From positions 50,959 through 114,958 of the forward strand of contig JACKCX010000006.1 of NCBI GenBank assembly GCA_020633795.1: a DNA stretch of 64,000 nt. Direction: 5' to 3'. Both the position numbers and the translations under genes were made by a program. The first letter of the stretch is position 1; each line of letters starts with the position of its first letter. Source of the DNA: Erysipelotrichaceae bacterium (lineage in GTDB: Bacteria; Bacillota_I; Bacilli_A; RFN20; CAG-826). The notes beneath the pieces were generated by a model. The model had not been told where the DNA came from. It saw only the letters and a program-made list of their open reading frames with translations, and did not search any database. Below are positions 18,118 to 27,523 of this stretch, piece after piece.

Positions 18118-18726
18118 TTATTTACTTTCAATTTGTTTAATCTTGCGATCTTTCACGAGCGTTATAATAGCAGCAACAATTACTAAAACACCAACAACCA
18201 TAATCAAACCGCCAATAATAATATAGATAATATCAATGATATTTCCCTTTTCAATCCAGAAAACAATACCCACTGTCAATAAGATAATCCATGCCACTAA
18301 GGCGCGAACCCAAGCGGGATGATCGCTACGGGATTCAGGATTTGAAACCAATAGGATAAATTTAACGAGTATCACAGCACCCAAAGCGATAAGTATTAAT
18401 GGCAAACAGTATTGAACAATGGTTCCAATGACGGCACTGGCTTGATCAACAAAGCAAAACGCCACACCAACACCAATGATAACGCCACTAATTAATAAAT
18501 CTCCGCTGATGCCATTAAAGCCAACTTTCTTTTCGGAAAGAAGAGCAAATGTGGCAATAAAAATAGCGTTCACAAAGCAATAAATAGCAATCATTAAACA
18601 AATAATTTTGACTAATTCATCACCATTTTTGTTTAATGCGATAATTAATGTCATCAAACCAAGAGAAAAGAGCACGATTCCAAAGATGATTTTTAACCAT
18701 TTATATTGTTCAAATAAATTTTTCAT
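18118..18726 (-). CDS. HdeD/DUF308-like membrane protein
   Basis: A 202-residue protein with six predicted membrane helices arranged as two groups of three. This pattern and the helix motifs (GIVLFSLGLMTLIIAL, GGLIMVVGVLVIVAAII) resemble HdeD/DUF308 proteins, whose members include an acid-stress protein but are mostly uncharacterised. AGGAGG precedes the ATG at good distance. It is a single-gene unit with its own terminator, divergent from the aminopeptidase gene. Confidence 0.6.
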   Translation of the reverse strand: MKNLFEQYKWLKIIFGIVLFSLGLMTLIIALNKNGDELVKIICLMIAIYCFVNAIFIATFALLSEKKVGFNGISGDLLISGVIIGVGVAFCFVDQASAVIGTIVQYCLPLILIALGAVILVKFILLVSNPESRSDHPAWVRALVAWIILLTVGIVFWIEKGNIIDIIYIIIGGLIMVVGVLVIVAAIITLVKDRKIKQIESK

Positions 18727-18800
18727 ATAGAATCCTCCTTTTCATATTATATACGCGAGAGAAAAAAAGTATAATGAAACTCATTAAAGAGGTTTGAAAT

Positions 18801-20027
18801 ATGAAACAAGAATTATTACAAGATTATGCTCGTTTAATTGTCAAAAAGGGCATCAATGTGCAAAAAGGAGAAATAGTATGGGTTAATGCTCAACTTGATC
18901 AACCAGATTTTGTGACGATGGTTGTGGAAGAGTGCTATAAAGCTGGAGCGAAGGAAGTTGTTGTTCGCTGGTTCCATGATCCCATTAAAAAAATTAGTTA
19001 TAAATACGAGAGTATTGCTACACTTGGGAGCGTTGATTCTATTTTATTGGCTCGCTATAAATATATGGTTAAAAAATTGCCAACTGTTTTACACATCATT
19101 TCGGATGATCCTGACGCTATGAAAGGTGTCAATCAGAAAAAAGTAGGAAAATCTCGCGCAAAAATGTATGGCAAAATTAAGAAATATGTCGATCAAATCG
19201 ATAGCAAATATAAATGGTGTATCGCTGCTGTTCCAGGCGTTAAATGGGCTGAAAAAGTATTCCCCAGTCTCAAAGGAGAAGAGGCTATTGAAAAATTGTG
19301 GGAGATGATTCTTTTCACTTCTCGTGTCGATGGACAAGATCCAGTGGAAAATTGGAACCGACATAATCAATTTTTGATTTCGCAAAGAGATAAACTTGAA
19401 GCCCTTAAATTGACAAAGCTCTACTATAAAGATCCAAACGGAACCGATTTCTCCGTGGCTTTAAATCCTGAAGTTCGCTGGGGTGGTGGTGTGGAGGTCG
19501 CTCCTAATAAAGGAGAGTTCAATCCTAATATTCCATCTGAGGAAGTTTTTACTACTCCCTTAGCTGGGCATTGTGAAGGCGTTTTGGTCGCTTCCAAACC
19601 TCTTAGTTACAATGGTGAAATTATTGATCAATTCTCTATTACCTTTAAAGATGGCAAGGCTGTTAAAGTTAATGCGAAGAAAAATCAAGCTTTGCTTGAG
19701 AAAATGATTGCGATGGATGAAGGCGCCAGCATGTTAGGAGAAGTAGCTCTTGTTCCTTATGACTCTCCAATCCGCGAATCAGAAATTTTATTTTACAACA
19801 CTCTCTTCGATGAAAATGCCGCTTGTCATATCGCTCTTGGCTTAGGATTCCGCGATTTACTTCCTGATTCAGAAAATCTCTCTGCCGAAGAAGTCAAAGC
19901 TAAAGGCATCAATAGTTCGATGATTCATGTTGATTTTATGGTTGGAACCAAGAGTTTAAGCATTATCGGTGAAGACGCGCAAGGCCAAAAGACCCAAATC
20001 TTTAAAAATGGGAACTGGGCTATTTAA
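18801..20027 (+). CDS. M29 family metallo-aminopeptidase
   Basis: A cytoplasmic dimetal aminopeptidase of the AmpS/PepS/aminopeptidase T family that removes N-terminal residues from peptides. The 408-residue protein has the family's metal-ligand segments: EEVFTTP, a Glu in LGEVALVPY, the NTLFDENAACHIALG histidine, and the HVDFMVG His-Asp pair near the C-terminus. AGAGG precedes the ATG and TATAAT lies at 18771-18776. Its stop overlaps the convergent yolD-like gene by eight bases. Confidence 0.92.
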   Translation: MKQELLQDYARLIVKKGINVQKGEIVWVNAQLDQPDFVTMVVEECYKAGAKEVVVRWFHDPIKKISYKYESIATLGSVDSILLARYKYMVKKLPTVLHIISDDPDAMKGVNQKKVGKSRAKMYGKIKKYVDQIDSKYKWCIAAVPGVKWAEKVFPSLKGEEAIEKLWEMILFTSRVDGQDPVENWNRHNQFLISQRDKLEALKLTKLYYKDPNGTDFSVALNPEVRWGGGVEVAPNKGEFNPNIPSEEVFTTPLAGHCEGVLVASKPLSYNGEIIDQFSITFKDGKAVKVNAKKNQALLEKMIAMDEGASMLGEVALVPYDSPIRESEILFYNTLFDENAACHIALGLGFRDLLPDSENLSAEEVKAKGINSSMIHVDFMVGTKSLSIIGEDAQGQKTQIFKNGNWAI

Positions 20028-20331
20028 TTTTTAAATCAATTATCTCTTCAAAATAAATTACTTTGTTATTAAACAAAATGATCTTTCTTTCCTCGCTCAC
20101 GATTTTTTTAATGATGTTTTCTTCATTTTGAATTTTGTGGTTGCGAAAGAAAGTCACAATTAGATTTTCCCCATGGTAATTAGTCAAGATATCGTTAATA
20201 TCTTCCGCTTTATCTTGGGAAATTTGTGGCTTATTTATAAGTTCTTTTTGCTGAATGCTTTTATTAATAGCAGGCATGTGTTCATTTAAAGAACGATAAG
20301 GAGCCCATTTTTTCATTCCTCGATCACTCAT
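20020..20331 (-). CDS. YolD-like protein
   Basis: A 103-residue YolD-family protein, recognised by the N-terminal MKKWAPYRSLNEHMP segment and the C-terminal beta-rich part. YolD proteins are usually encoded next to UvrX-type Y-family polymerases in Bacillota, as here, where it overlaps the polymerase gene by four bases; a regulatory or accessory role is inferred from this context. It may be cotranscribed with and translationally coupled to the polymerase. Confidence 0.82.
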   Translation of the reverse strand: MSDRGMKKWAPYRSLNEHMPAINKSIQQKELINKPQISQDKAEDINDILTNYHGENLIVTFFRNHKIQNEENIIKKIVSEERKIILFNNKVIYFEEIIDLKIK

Positions 20332-21578
20332 CGATGATGTCCCCCAATCTGTTCATGCCTCTCTTTAATAGTGCTATCGCTCGTTAAAGCGGAAGCTCTT
20401 AATAAAATGTTTTTTCCATATCGCTGATGAATTTTATCAATAGTGGTCAACAATATTGAACTTTTAATTTGTTTATTTTGATCTTCAAAAATATTTAATT
20501 GTTGGAAACCAGAATCGATTAATTTTCCAAAACTCATTCCGACATTTCTAATGGGCAAATCTTTAATATTCTCATGGAATATCTCTAAAATTGCTTCATA
20601 TAATAATTTGGTATTATCGGTGGCGTGCAAGAGAGATAATTGCTTAGAAAAACCACCTTGATTTTTAGAGTAACCGATGAAAAGAGAAACGAGCGATGAA
20701 CATTTTCCTTCTCTTCTCATTCTTTCGCTCAAGTCATCACACATCTCCTGCAAAATAGTGGTGATGTTGTTTTGATTATAATCTTTAAATAGCACTTGTC
20801 CGATGGAAAGACTTGTGGATTGAGGAATGTATTTTTCATGGATATCTGCCTCATCAATTCCGTGCGCGTGACGATAGAGTTGTTCACCAATAACGCCGAA
20901 ACTTTTAGTGAGAAAAGAGAGATTGGATAACGCTATATCTTTAACTGAAAAAATGCCTAATTTATTCAATTTTGCTTCCATTCGCGCTCCAATTCCCCAA
21001 ATTTTATTTAGCGGACTAATCGGCCATAACTTAGTTTTGACATCTTCTTGATGCATGATAGCAATCCCATTTTTCTCTTTTTTGGCATAGACATCTAAGG
21101 CGACTTTAGCGAGAAAAAAGTTATCTCCAATTCCCGCTGTGGCGGCCAATCCTGTTTTTTCTTTGACGGTATTGATAATTATCTCCACTAGTTCTAAAGG
21201 GGTCTTTTGATAATAAGATAAATAACTTGTGATATCGAGAAAAGCTTCATCGATGGAATAGATATGAATATCTTCTTGACTGACAAAATCCAAAAAGACA
21301 TTAACAACTTTTGCTGACATGTCGATATAGTGCTCCATGCGTGGCAAGGCAAAAATATAATTAAAACGAGTCGGCAAGTCTCTGACTCTCAATCTCGATG
21401 GAACACCTTGGCTTTTTAAATAAGGAGAAACAGATAAAACAATCGTATTCTTTCCGCGTGCTTCATCAGCGACCACCAAAGGAGTGGTCCATGGATCTAA
21501 GTGACGATCAAGGCATTCGACAAAAGAATAAAAAGCTTTTAAATCAATGACAACGATGGTTCTTGTTTTTTCAATCAT
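20328..21578 (-). CDS. Y-family DNA polymerase (UvrX/UmuC-like)
   Basis: A translesion polymerase of 416 residues. The palm-domain catalytic motifs are VVIDLKAFYSFVE near the N-terminus and YSIDEAFLDIT near residue 110; the helix-hairpin-helix thumb is LNKIWGIGARMEAKLNKLG. The YolD-like partner and the Bacillota setting favour the UvrX/YqjW branch over DinB/PolIV. No SOS box was searched for systematically, so damage induction is only inferred. Confidence 0.88.
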   Translation of the reverse strand: MIEKTRTIVVIDLKAFYSFVECLDRHLDPWTTPLVVADEARGKNTIVLSVSPYLKSQGVPSRLRVRDLPTRFNYIFALPRMEHYIDMSAKVVNVFLDFVSQEDIHIYSIDEAFLDITSYLSYYQKTPLELVEIIINTVKEKTGLAATAGIGDNFFLAKVALDVYAKKEKNGIAIMHQEDVKTKLWPISPLNKIWGIGARMEAKLNKLGIFSVKDIALSNLSFLTKSFGVIGEQLYRHAHGIDEADIHEKYIPQSTSLSIGQVLFKDYNQNNITTILQEMCDDLSERMRREGKCSSLVSLFIGYSKNQGGFSKQLSLLHATDNTKLLYEAILEIFHENIKDLPIRNVGMSFGKLIDSGFQQLNIFEDQNKQIKSSILLTTIDKIHQRYGKNILLRASALTSDSTIKERHEQIGGHHR

Positions 21579-21655
21579 AGATACTTACATTGTAAAAGAA
21601 AATCACTTCTTTTTTCACTAAGCAAAACCAATATTTTTATTATTAATTGAGATTA

Positions 21656-21664
21656 TGCTATCAT
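21656..21664 (+). promoter_or_regulatory. Extended -10 promoter of rmuC
   Basis: TGCTATCAT is a TGn extended -10 element with the hexamer TATCAT. It lies 40 bases upstream of the chosen ATG and 22 bases upstream of the AGGAGG ribosome binding site. Confidence 0.45.
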
Positions 21665-21703
21665 TAAAATGATAATTTGAGGTTAGGAGGAGCCAAAAAT
21701 AAT

Positions 21704-22942
21704 ATGGAAATTACGATGATTATTTTATCTTCGCTATGTTTGGTAGCGGTTATTGTTTTAATTTTTGTCATTGTCAAAAGAAAGCCGGTCCCCACTGAAA
21801 CAAAAATAGATTTAAAAGAAATCGGAGCTCTCGAGAAACAAATTGATTTACTCAGCACTCAAATTAAAGGCGACATCGAATTAGCGGTCGTCAAAGAAAT
21901 GAACAAAGTCAGTGACCAAACTGTAAAAAACAGCGAGATGAACAATGATAAATTGGAAAGATTCCAAAAAAATATCGCCGAAGCTCTTAATACTCGCTTT
22001 GATGCTTTAAATAAACAGATGGAAGATAAAATCACTCTTATCAATAAAAAAGTTGACGAAAAACTCTCGGAAGGCTTTAAGAGCACTAATGAATCAATGA
22101 CCCAAGTTAGAGAGCGACTTCAAGCGATTGATGCTGCCCAAAAGAATATTGAAAATCTTTCCAAAGATGTCGTTTCTTTAAAACAGGTTTTAGAAGGCAA
22201 TCAAAGCCGTGGCCAATATGGCGAATATCAATTAAGCATGGTTCTTCACAATGTCTTTGGTGATACGGAAGGCTGCTATCAAGAACAGTATACGATGAAG
22301 AAAGTTAAAGATGGCGATGATGTCCGAGCGGACGCTGTCGTCTTTATGCCTGAACCAAATCGAATGATTTGTATTGACTCAAAATTTCCTTTCCAAGATT
22401 ATGCGAAAGTTTTTGATGCTCAAAGCGAAGAAGAAAAAGATCGCTTAACCAAAGATTTTGCTAATGCGGTGAAAAAACATATTACTGCGATTAAAGATAA
22501 ATACATCGTTGATGGTAAAACCGCTCCTGAAGCCTTGATGTTCATCCCCAATGATGGTGTCTTTGCTTTTATTCATCACAATTGCCAAGATGTCATTGAA
22601 TATGCTCGTGACAAAAAAGTAATTCTCACTTCACCAAGCACCTTACCCGCAATTTTAGTCACTATTAACATGGTTAAAATTCAAGCTGAAAGAGCTAAAA
22701 ATGTCGAAGAAATTAATCGCCAACTCCATCGTTTGAGCAAAGATTTTGAAATGTTTGGACGCGAATGGAATAAATTCTCCGATGATTTAGAGAAGACTTC
22801 CAAAAGCCGAGAAAAATTGGATACGCGAGTCAATAAAATCAACAATAAATTCGATGCGATACGCGGGAATGAAAAACTTGATGAAATTGAAGAATCTCAT
22901 GATGAATTATTTGACGACAATGAAACCATGGATAATAAATAA
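21704..22942 (+). CDS. rmuC: RmuC-family DNA recombination protein
   Basis: A 412-residue membrane-anchored protein with an N-terminal helix (residues about 4-24), a long coiled coil to about residue 155 and the RmuC nuclease-like domain (GQYGEYQLSMVLHNVFG, CIDSKFPFQDY). RmuC is thought to limit inversions or process recombination intermediates. I chose ATG 21704; AGGAGG at 21686-21691 serves it, while TTG at 21677 would lie upstream of that site. The stop overlaps the first base of the next (broken) gene. Confidence 0.9.
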   Translation: MEITMIILSSLCLVAVIVLIFVIVKRKPVPTETKIDLKEIGALEKQIDLLSTQIKGDIELAVVKEMNKVSDQTVKNSEMNNDKLERFQKNIAEALNTRFDALNKQMEDKITLINKKVDEKLSEGFKSTNESMTQVRERLQAIDAAQKNIENLSKDVVSLKQVLEGNQSRGQYGEYQLSMVLHNVFGDTEGCYQEQYTMKKVKDGDDVRADAVVFMPEPNRMICIDSKFPFQDYAKVFDAQSEEEKDRLTKDFANAVKKHITAIKDKYIVDGKTAPEALMFIPNDGVFAFIHHNCQDVIEYARDKKVILTSPSTLPAILVTINMVKIQAERAKNVEEINRQLHRLSKDFEMFGREWNKFSDDLEKTSKSREKLDTRVNKINNKFDAIRGNEKLDEIEESHDELFDDNETMDNK

Positions 22943-24089
22943 TGAAACCAGATAACAATCATACAATCGTTAATTTTTCTAATTCAATTTTGAAGCATTT
23001 TTCCGCTCCTACTTGGCACGAGAGTGTGCCAGAAGTTGATCAGGTTTTAAAAGGACGCAACAAAGTTGTCGTCATGCTTTTTGATGGATTAGGAAAATAT
23101 ATCATAGAGAAGCATCTTCGTCCGCGTGGTTATATGCGTTCGCATTTTTTGACAACGATCGAGGCCACTTTTCCTCCGACTACTGTCGCTTCCACAACAG
23201 GCTTTTTGAGTGGCAAATTTCCGATTGAAACAGGATGGCTTTCGTGGAGCCAATATTTTGAAGATTATGGCTATGACATTGAAGTATTTAAAAACACTCG
23301 TAGTAGTGATGGCTCTTTAGTGCGGGACAAAAACGATTCCATTCTCTTTGAGAAATGTCCTTATGAAAACATCTTTCAACAAATTGAAAAAGCTAATCCA
23401 AGTATTAAGGCAATCGGGTTATTTCCTGATGAAGTCAATCATGGGAAAGGTCCTAAAAGCCTCAAAGAAGCACGTCAACTAATCACTAACGCTCTAAAAG
23501 AAAATGATCAAACCTTTATCTATTTTATTGACATTACCGGATGGAAAAATTCACCATTATGGTGTCAAGCATCCCTATGTTCATCACGTTATTAAACAAA
23601 TTCAGCCTTCACAAAAAAAGTGACCAAAGCGAATCCGATACGATTTTCTTTTCCTTTGCCGATCATGGATTAATTGATGTGAAGTATTTTGATATATGCG
23701 AGCACGAAGATTTACATTCGCTCTTATCACAAGATATGTCTTTTGAAAAAAGAGTGGCCAATTTCTTTGTCAAAACAGATAAGAAAAAAGAATTCCAAGA
23801 TTTATTTAATAAATACTATGGTCAATATTTTGAGTTAATGGATCGAAACTGTCTTCAAAGATGAACTTTTGGTAAAGGCACACCTCACCCACTTTCTTAT
23901 AAGTTTATTGGCGACTTTATCGCTATCGCTAAAGACATCTATTGTCTATATGCCTCTAAAGAAATGACTCCCGAAAAATTTGTCCCTCATAAAGGTCATC
24001 ACGCCGGAGGAACAAAAGAAGATGGAAATCAACATCAGTGTTTACAATCGTTAAAAACCATTGATTTAAAGTTATTTTTGAGCGCTTAA
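22942..24089 (+). pseudogene. Broken alkaline-phosphatase-superfamily protein
   Basis: The first 195 codons are open and show the superfamily's N-terminal metal/nucleophile region (VVVMLFDGLGKYI and FPPTTVASTTGFLSGKFP). The frame breaks near 23545. The expected continuation, IHHYGVKHPYVHHVIKQIQ, is in another frame to about 23620, and FFSFADHGLIDV, with the late metal ligands, is in a third. An in-frame TGA stands at 23862, with the matching ETVFKDEL in a shifted frame around it. The end, including KGHHAGG, runs to TAA 24087-24089. At least three indels make a functional product unlikely. Confidence 0.82.
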
Positions 24090-24095
24090 GCAATA

Positions 24096-24458
24096 TTATT
24101 TGACAACTTCGTAAACGATATCAGCGGCAAAAGACTGCTGTTGGAATCAAGAATAATAACGAACTTCAATTACGCCAAAATAGATGAAATATAGAAAACA
24201 TAAGCCTAGGACAACGATGCAAGGAATTCTTACTTTATCTCCAAAAAACGAGACGAGCGAAAACTAATGACATCATTGCTAAGGCAAACTAAAACTAATA
24301 CTATGAGAAAATAGGTTATCGGGACGGATTGGTGAAATTAAGAGACTGCGATACTGGACTTACCCACAAATCATCTGACTTAATAATGGGTAGGAAAAGA
24401 AACGAAAGTGCTAAAATATTAGCAAAGACTTGATGAAAACAATTGTTTTATTATTCAT
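24096..24458 (-). pseudogene. Decayed paralogue of the 17583 membrane protein
   Basis: Read from ATG 24458, which has AGGGGG upstream, the minus strand gives MNNKTIVFIKSLLIF, then a TAG and several other stops. Later pieces in shifted frames read MMSLVFARLVF and LFLIPTAVFAADIVYEVVK before TAA. These match the start, middle and end of the intact 137-residue protein at 17583-17996 in the right order. The length, 363 bases, is a little shorter than the intact gene. I conclude it is a duplicated, degenerate copy. Confidence 0.72.
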
Positions 24459-24615
24459 AATTACCCCCTAATGGTGCTTGGTCACCATCTGAATTACTTA
24501 AACAAAAGCCACAAGTAATATATTGATTATCAACCCAATACTTGCAACGTTTGTAACTAGAACCATCATAAGTCCAAGTATCATCATAATCATAATATAA
24601 TCGAAAAATTAAAAA
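24451..24615 (-). pseudogene. Fragment of an unknown Cys/Tyr-rich protein
   Basis: An open segment of about 50 codons without a start codon, ending at a TAA that overlaps the ATG of the decayed gene at 24458. It encodes a tyrosine- and aspartate-rich peptide with YKRCKYW and TCGFCL cysteine motifs. The ordered composition suggests real former coding sequence; upstream of 24616 the frame is stopped. The stop/start overlap suggests the two were once coupled. I do not recognise a family. Confidence 0.4.
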
Positions 24616-24736
24616 TTATCTAATAATTTAGAGTGGAAAGAACAGGGAGTGCTAGGGAATTACTTTTAAGCTACGAACAAGTTCGTATTCTATACATTCA
24701 AGACACAGATTATTGTGTTTAATAAATTCAATTTCA

Positions 24737-24745
24737 TGCTATAAT
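24737..24745 (+). promoter_or_regulatory. Extended -10 promoter of the tRNA-Ala gene
   Basis: TGCTATAAT is a perfect TATAAT with a TGn extension, placed 13 bases before the tRNA. No well-spaced -35 is seen; TTGTGT lies 21 bases upstream. The transcript would start about seven bases before the mature 5' end. Confidence 0.6.
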
Positions 24746-24758
24746 ACATCTCGCACAT

Positions 24759-24834
24759 GGGTCTGTAGCTCATCTGGGAGAGCGCCTCGTTCGCAACGAG
24801 GAGGTAGCCGGTTCGATCCCGGTCAGATCCACCA
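24759..24834 (+). tRNA. tRNA-Ala (anticodon CGC)
   Basis: A complete 76-base cloverleaf with encoded CCA. The acceptor stem GGGTCTG/CAGATCC contains G3-U70, the main alanine identity element. The anticodon stem CCTCG/CGAGG holds the loop TTCGCAA, so the anticodon is CGC at 24792-24794, reading GCG. The D arm (GCTC/GAGC) and T arm (GCCGG TTCGATC CCGGT, closing with a G-U pair) are intact. It is an isolated tRNA gene inside the block of broken genes. Confidence 0.95.
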
Positions 24835-24847
24835 ATTATGAAAAACG

Positions 24848-24895
24848 CTTCCTTATTGATGATTGTGAAATTGTCATAAAGGGAGTTTTTATTTT
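24848..24895 (+). terminator. Probable terminator after tRNA-Ala
   Basis: CTTCCTT at 24848-24854 can pair with AAGGGAG at 24879-24885 (one G-U pair), with an imperfect upper stem, followed by TTTTTATTTT. It is 13 bases beyond the tRNA. Confidence 0.5.
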
Positions 24896-24971
24896 AATAT
24901 TTGCTTCTATTATCATATTTATATCACCATGAATGAATGATATATTAAAAAATAGATATTAGAGGGGATAA

Positions 24972-25354
24972 ATGGACAACTTCATTGGTTTAATATTCAC
25001 ATTAATAGCGGTTATCTTTTAATTTATTTTGGTTATCAAATAGATGAAAAAGGGCATGCTTATCCAAAAGTAGCTCTTAATCGTCGGCTTGCCAAATTAT
25101 TCTTTTTATATAATAAAAAAGAGCGTACTTATTTCTCGTTAACAGCATTATTAATTGAAAGCGCCGCAACTTTATTTGGCTTAGTGAGCATCATATTATT
25201 TATCTTAACTTTTATCTTGGGAAATAATGACTTTAATTTCGCTTATTCAGTCTATGCTTTTTCTCTCTGCGCAATTGTGGCGGTGATATACATCATTAAG
25301 TTAATTATTTTGTTTATCAAAGAAATTAAAAGTGATTGGAAAAATCGCGAATAA
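24972..25354 (+). pseudogene. Frameshifted small membrane protein
   Basis: From ATG 24972 (GAGGGG upstream) 16 codons read MDNFIGLIFTLIAVIF and meet TAA. One base over, the reading continues as IYFGYQIDEKGHAYP and stays open to the TAA at 25352-25354. One single-base indel near 25018 therefore separates a first membrane helix from about 110 further residues with two more helices (about codons 56-78 and 84-108). I do not recognise the family. It is the least damaged of the broken genes. Confidence 0.65.
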
Positions 25355-25420
25355 ATATATTTCAATTATTATTAAGTTTTCCATATAATAAAAAGAAAAT
25401 AATTAAAGGGGTCCAAAAAC

Positions 25421-25985
25421 ATGAAAAAAGGTCTAATCATCGGAGGGAGTGTTCTTCTTCTCATTTGTATTGTGGTCGGTTCAACATGGATTAGTGCTTA
25501 TAACGGCGCTATTAAAAGAAGCCGTTGTTAATGAAGATTTAGGCAATGTTCATGCTTCATTAACTGGAAGATATGAAAAAGTCGCGACATTTATTGATGC
25601 TATTCAAGATGCCAACGCCACCATTCAAGGATATCTAGATACTATCGCTCAAGCTCGCGAAGCTTTTGCTGATGCTATTAGCAATAATAACAATGATGAC
25701 GCTTACGATTCTTCGGCAACGATTGATCAAACTTTGTCACGCTTGTCAGTTATATGGAAGATAACCCTGATTCATATAATACTGTCAGTTTATATAGTGG
25801 TTATCTCGCTGAGTTTACGCTTCTACCAATGATAAATTAATGACATTGAGGAATATAATGAAGCAGTAAAAGAATACAATACGCATATCCAAATTTTCCC
25901 TAATGTTATTTTTGTGGGAAGTCGCGAAAAATACACTCAATATAGCACAGCTAATTACAACGCTACCTTACCAACTTTTAATTAG
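25421..25985 (+). pseudogene. lemA: Broken LemA-family gene
   Basis: LemA proteins have a short membrane anchor and a long helical domain; their role is poorly known. Here MKKGLIIGGSVLLLICIVVG and WISAYNG form the anchor, then the frame shifts before EAVVNEDLGNVHASLTGRYE, which matches the LemA helix region. Further shifts occur near 25745 (before MEDNPDSYN), near 25825 and near 25850, before VKEYNTHIQIFPNVIFVG. At least four indels are needed to restore one frame. It precedes a broken TPM-domain gene; LemA and TPM genes are commonly adjacent. Confidence 0.82.
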
Positions 25986-25993
25986 ATAATTAC

Positions 25994-26776
25994 ATGAAAA
26001 ACAAAAAGCCTTTTCTTTTAAATCCTTTTTGTTTCCATCTTCGTTTTTTCCTTTCTCTTTTGTGTGGCTGTCAAAGTGCGCCCGCTATTAAAGAAACCGA
26101 AGAATTTTATATTAATGATCGCCATATCTTACTCAATGCCACTAAATGGACCATCTTAACTTATAGTGAAGAACTTTATGATGATTCACAGACTGAAGAA
26201 TTTAAAGAAGCAAAATCAATGGGCTGACAAGTTGTCGTCGCTACCTATCTAGGCGATGCTAATATCGACACGACGGATATATTTAATTCTTGGGAATAGG
26301 CGAAAACGATATGGGCGTTTTAATCGTTCTGTTCTTTCTGAAACCGAAGATGATTATGCCTACCAAAACATGATTTTTGAAATAGGCAAAAAATGAGCGG
26401 TTATTTCTCCGCTTTTACGGCCAACAATCTCATCAGTGAATATTTATGATCCAGAGATAAATAGTGGTGATTATGACCAGAGATTAATCTCTTTATATTT
26501 TGCTGTTATGCAACATATTTATCTCAAGTCTATAACTATGATAGTTATAACTATCAGAGCTTTATGGATGAATATGCCACTAATAAATATGAGTATTTTG
26601 ACCTTTTGCCGAGTGATTATGAACCTGAACCTCTCCCTAACTGGGCATGGGCTTTAATCATTGCAGGAATCGTCTTATTAGGAATCATTCCTAGTGGTTT
26701 TGTAATAAAACATCTTGCCACCTTTATTTCACGCGGTGGAGGAGGCGGTTCAGGTGGATATTGGTTTAAGCATTAA
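25994..26776 (+). pseudogene. Broken TPM-domain (YgcG-like) lipoprotein gene
   Basis: The start encodes a signal segment with a lipobox-like LLCGC, then the TPM-domain entry (EEFYINDRHILLN). An in-frame TGA at 26224-26226 interrupts before QVVVATYLGDANID. A shift then separates FNSW from GIGENDMGVLIVL, and more follow near 26340, 26387 and 26440. The final part, with a membrane helix and the family's GGGGGSGGYW end, is open from about 26564. Order and motifs match YgcG-type proteins. It lies just downstream of the lemA remnant. Confidence 0.82.
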
Positions 26777-26808
26777 AAAAACTAGTCGTTTAGGTGGCTA
26801 GTTTTTTG
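26775..26808. terminator. Bidirectional terminator between the TPM remnant and ferritin
   Basis: AAAAAACTAG and CTAGTTTTTT form a 10-bp stem around TCGTTTAGGTGG. Each strand ends with a T-run, so the hairpin can stop transcription from both converging sides. Confidence 0.8.
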
Positions 26809-26817
26809 TTGATTGAT

Positions 26818-27333
26818 TTAAATCAAAACAGGAGTGACTTTTTGATAGATACGGGTAGCTAATTTCCCATCAAGGACAATTAAGGCTGCCTTATTATCGC
26901 TGACAAAGTCATATTCGGTTAATAAGTTTTCCGCTTTGCTTTCTTCTTCAGCTTGTTCTTTGATAAACCATTGGAGGAATTCTTGGGTGGCAAAGTCTTT
27001 TTCCTTAATAGCGATATCAAGAATATCAGAGATGGACTTTGTTATTTCTTGTTCATGCTTGATTTGAAGAATGAGGGGTTCTCGAATATCTTGATAGCCA
27101 CTATAAGGTTCGTCAATCTTTAAGGAGATGACGCGCATATTTCTTAAGATGAGATAATCTCTAAAATATAGAGCGTGATCTCTCTCTTCTTGCGCTTGAA
27201 CAACGAAGTAATGAGCAAAGCCTTTTAAACCTTTTTCTTCATAGTAATTCGCCATCTCGAGATAGAGGTAACTACTATGTAGTTCCTTTTGAATTTGTGT
27301 ATTGATTAAATCTGTTATTGTTTTGTTTAACAT
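26818..27333 (-). CDS. ftnA: Ferritin (iron storage)
   Basis: A 171-residue non-haem ferritin that oxidises Fe2+ and stores iron in a 24-subunit shell. The ferroxidase residues are present: E17 in KELHSSYLYLEM, the E/H pair in QAQEERDHALYF near residues 49-53, E94 region in KHEQEITKSI, and Q127 in WFIKEQAEEE. The gene is completely open, unlike its neighbours on both sides, which argues that the decay around it is real. It is transcribed alone toward a bidirectional terminator. Confidence 0.94.
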   Translation of the reverse strand: MLNKTITDLINTQIQKELHSSYLYLEMANYYEEKGLKGFAHYFVVQAQEERDHALYFRDYLILRNMRVISLKIDEPYSGYQDIREPLILQIKHEQEITKSISDILDIAIKEKDFATQEFLQWFIKEQAEEESKAENLLTEYDFVSDNKAALIVLDGKLATRIYQKVTPVLI

Positions 27334-27449
27334 CGGATGTATCTTCTTTCTGAAAGCTTTTTCTCTTTCATCTTTATTTTAAATAGTCAATTTTGTGAAG
27401 GATAGTAATATGCTTATAAATCTTTAAAGAGATATCTTTCTTTGCTATC

Positions 27450-27485
27450 CCCAAATTTGGGAAAATGAGCTTTTTTTGTTAAAAT
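27450..27485 (+). promoter_or_regulatory. Promoter with overlapping palindrome before the synthase remnant
   Basis: TTGGGA at 27457-27462 and TAAAAT at 27480-27485 are 17 bases apart, with a TG extension at 27477-27478. A perfect 12-bp palindrome, CCCAAATTTGGG (27450-27461), overlaps the -35, a typical place for an operator. The promoter looks intact although the gene it serves is broken. Confidence 0.6.
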
Positions 27486-27523
27486 AGTCACAATGACATA
27501 TTTTAAAAAGAAGGAGGATAAAT

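Noticed and set aside
23862..26226. In-frame TGA codons (23862 and 26224) hinting at UGA read as tryptophan, as in some Mollicutes.
   Set aside because: Both lie in genes with other frameshifts, RF2 is present with its regulatory UGA, and intact genes use TGG and no internal TGA.
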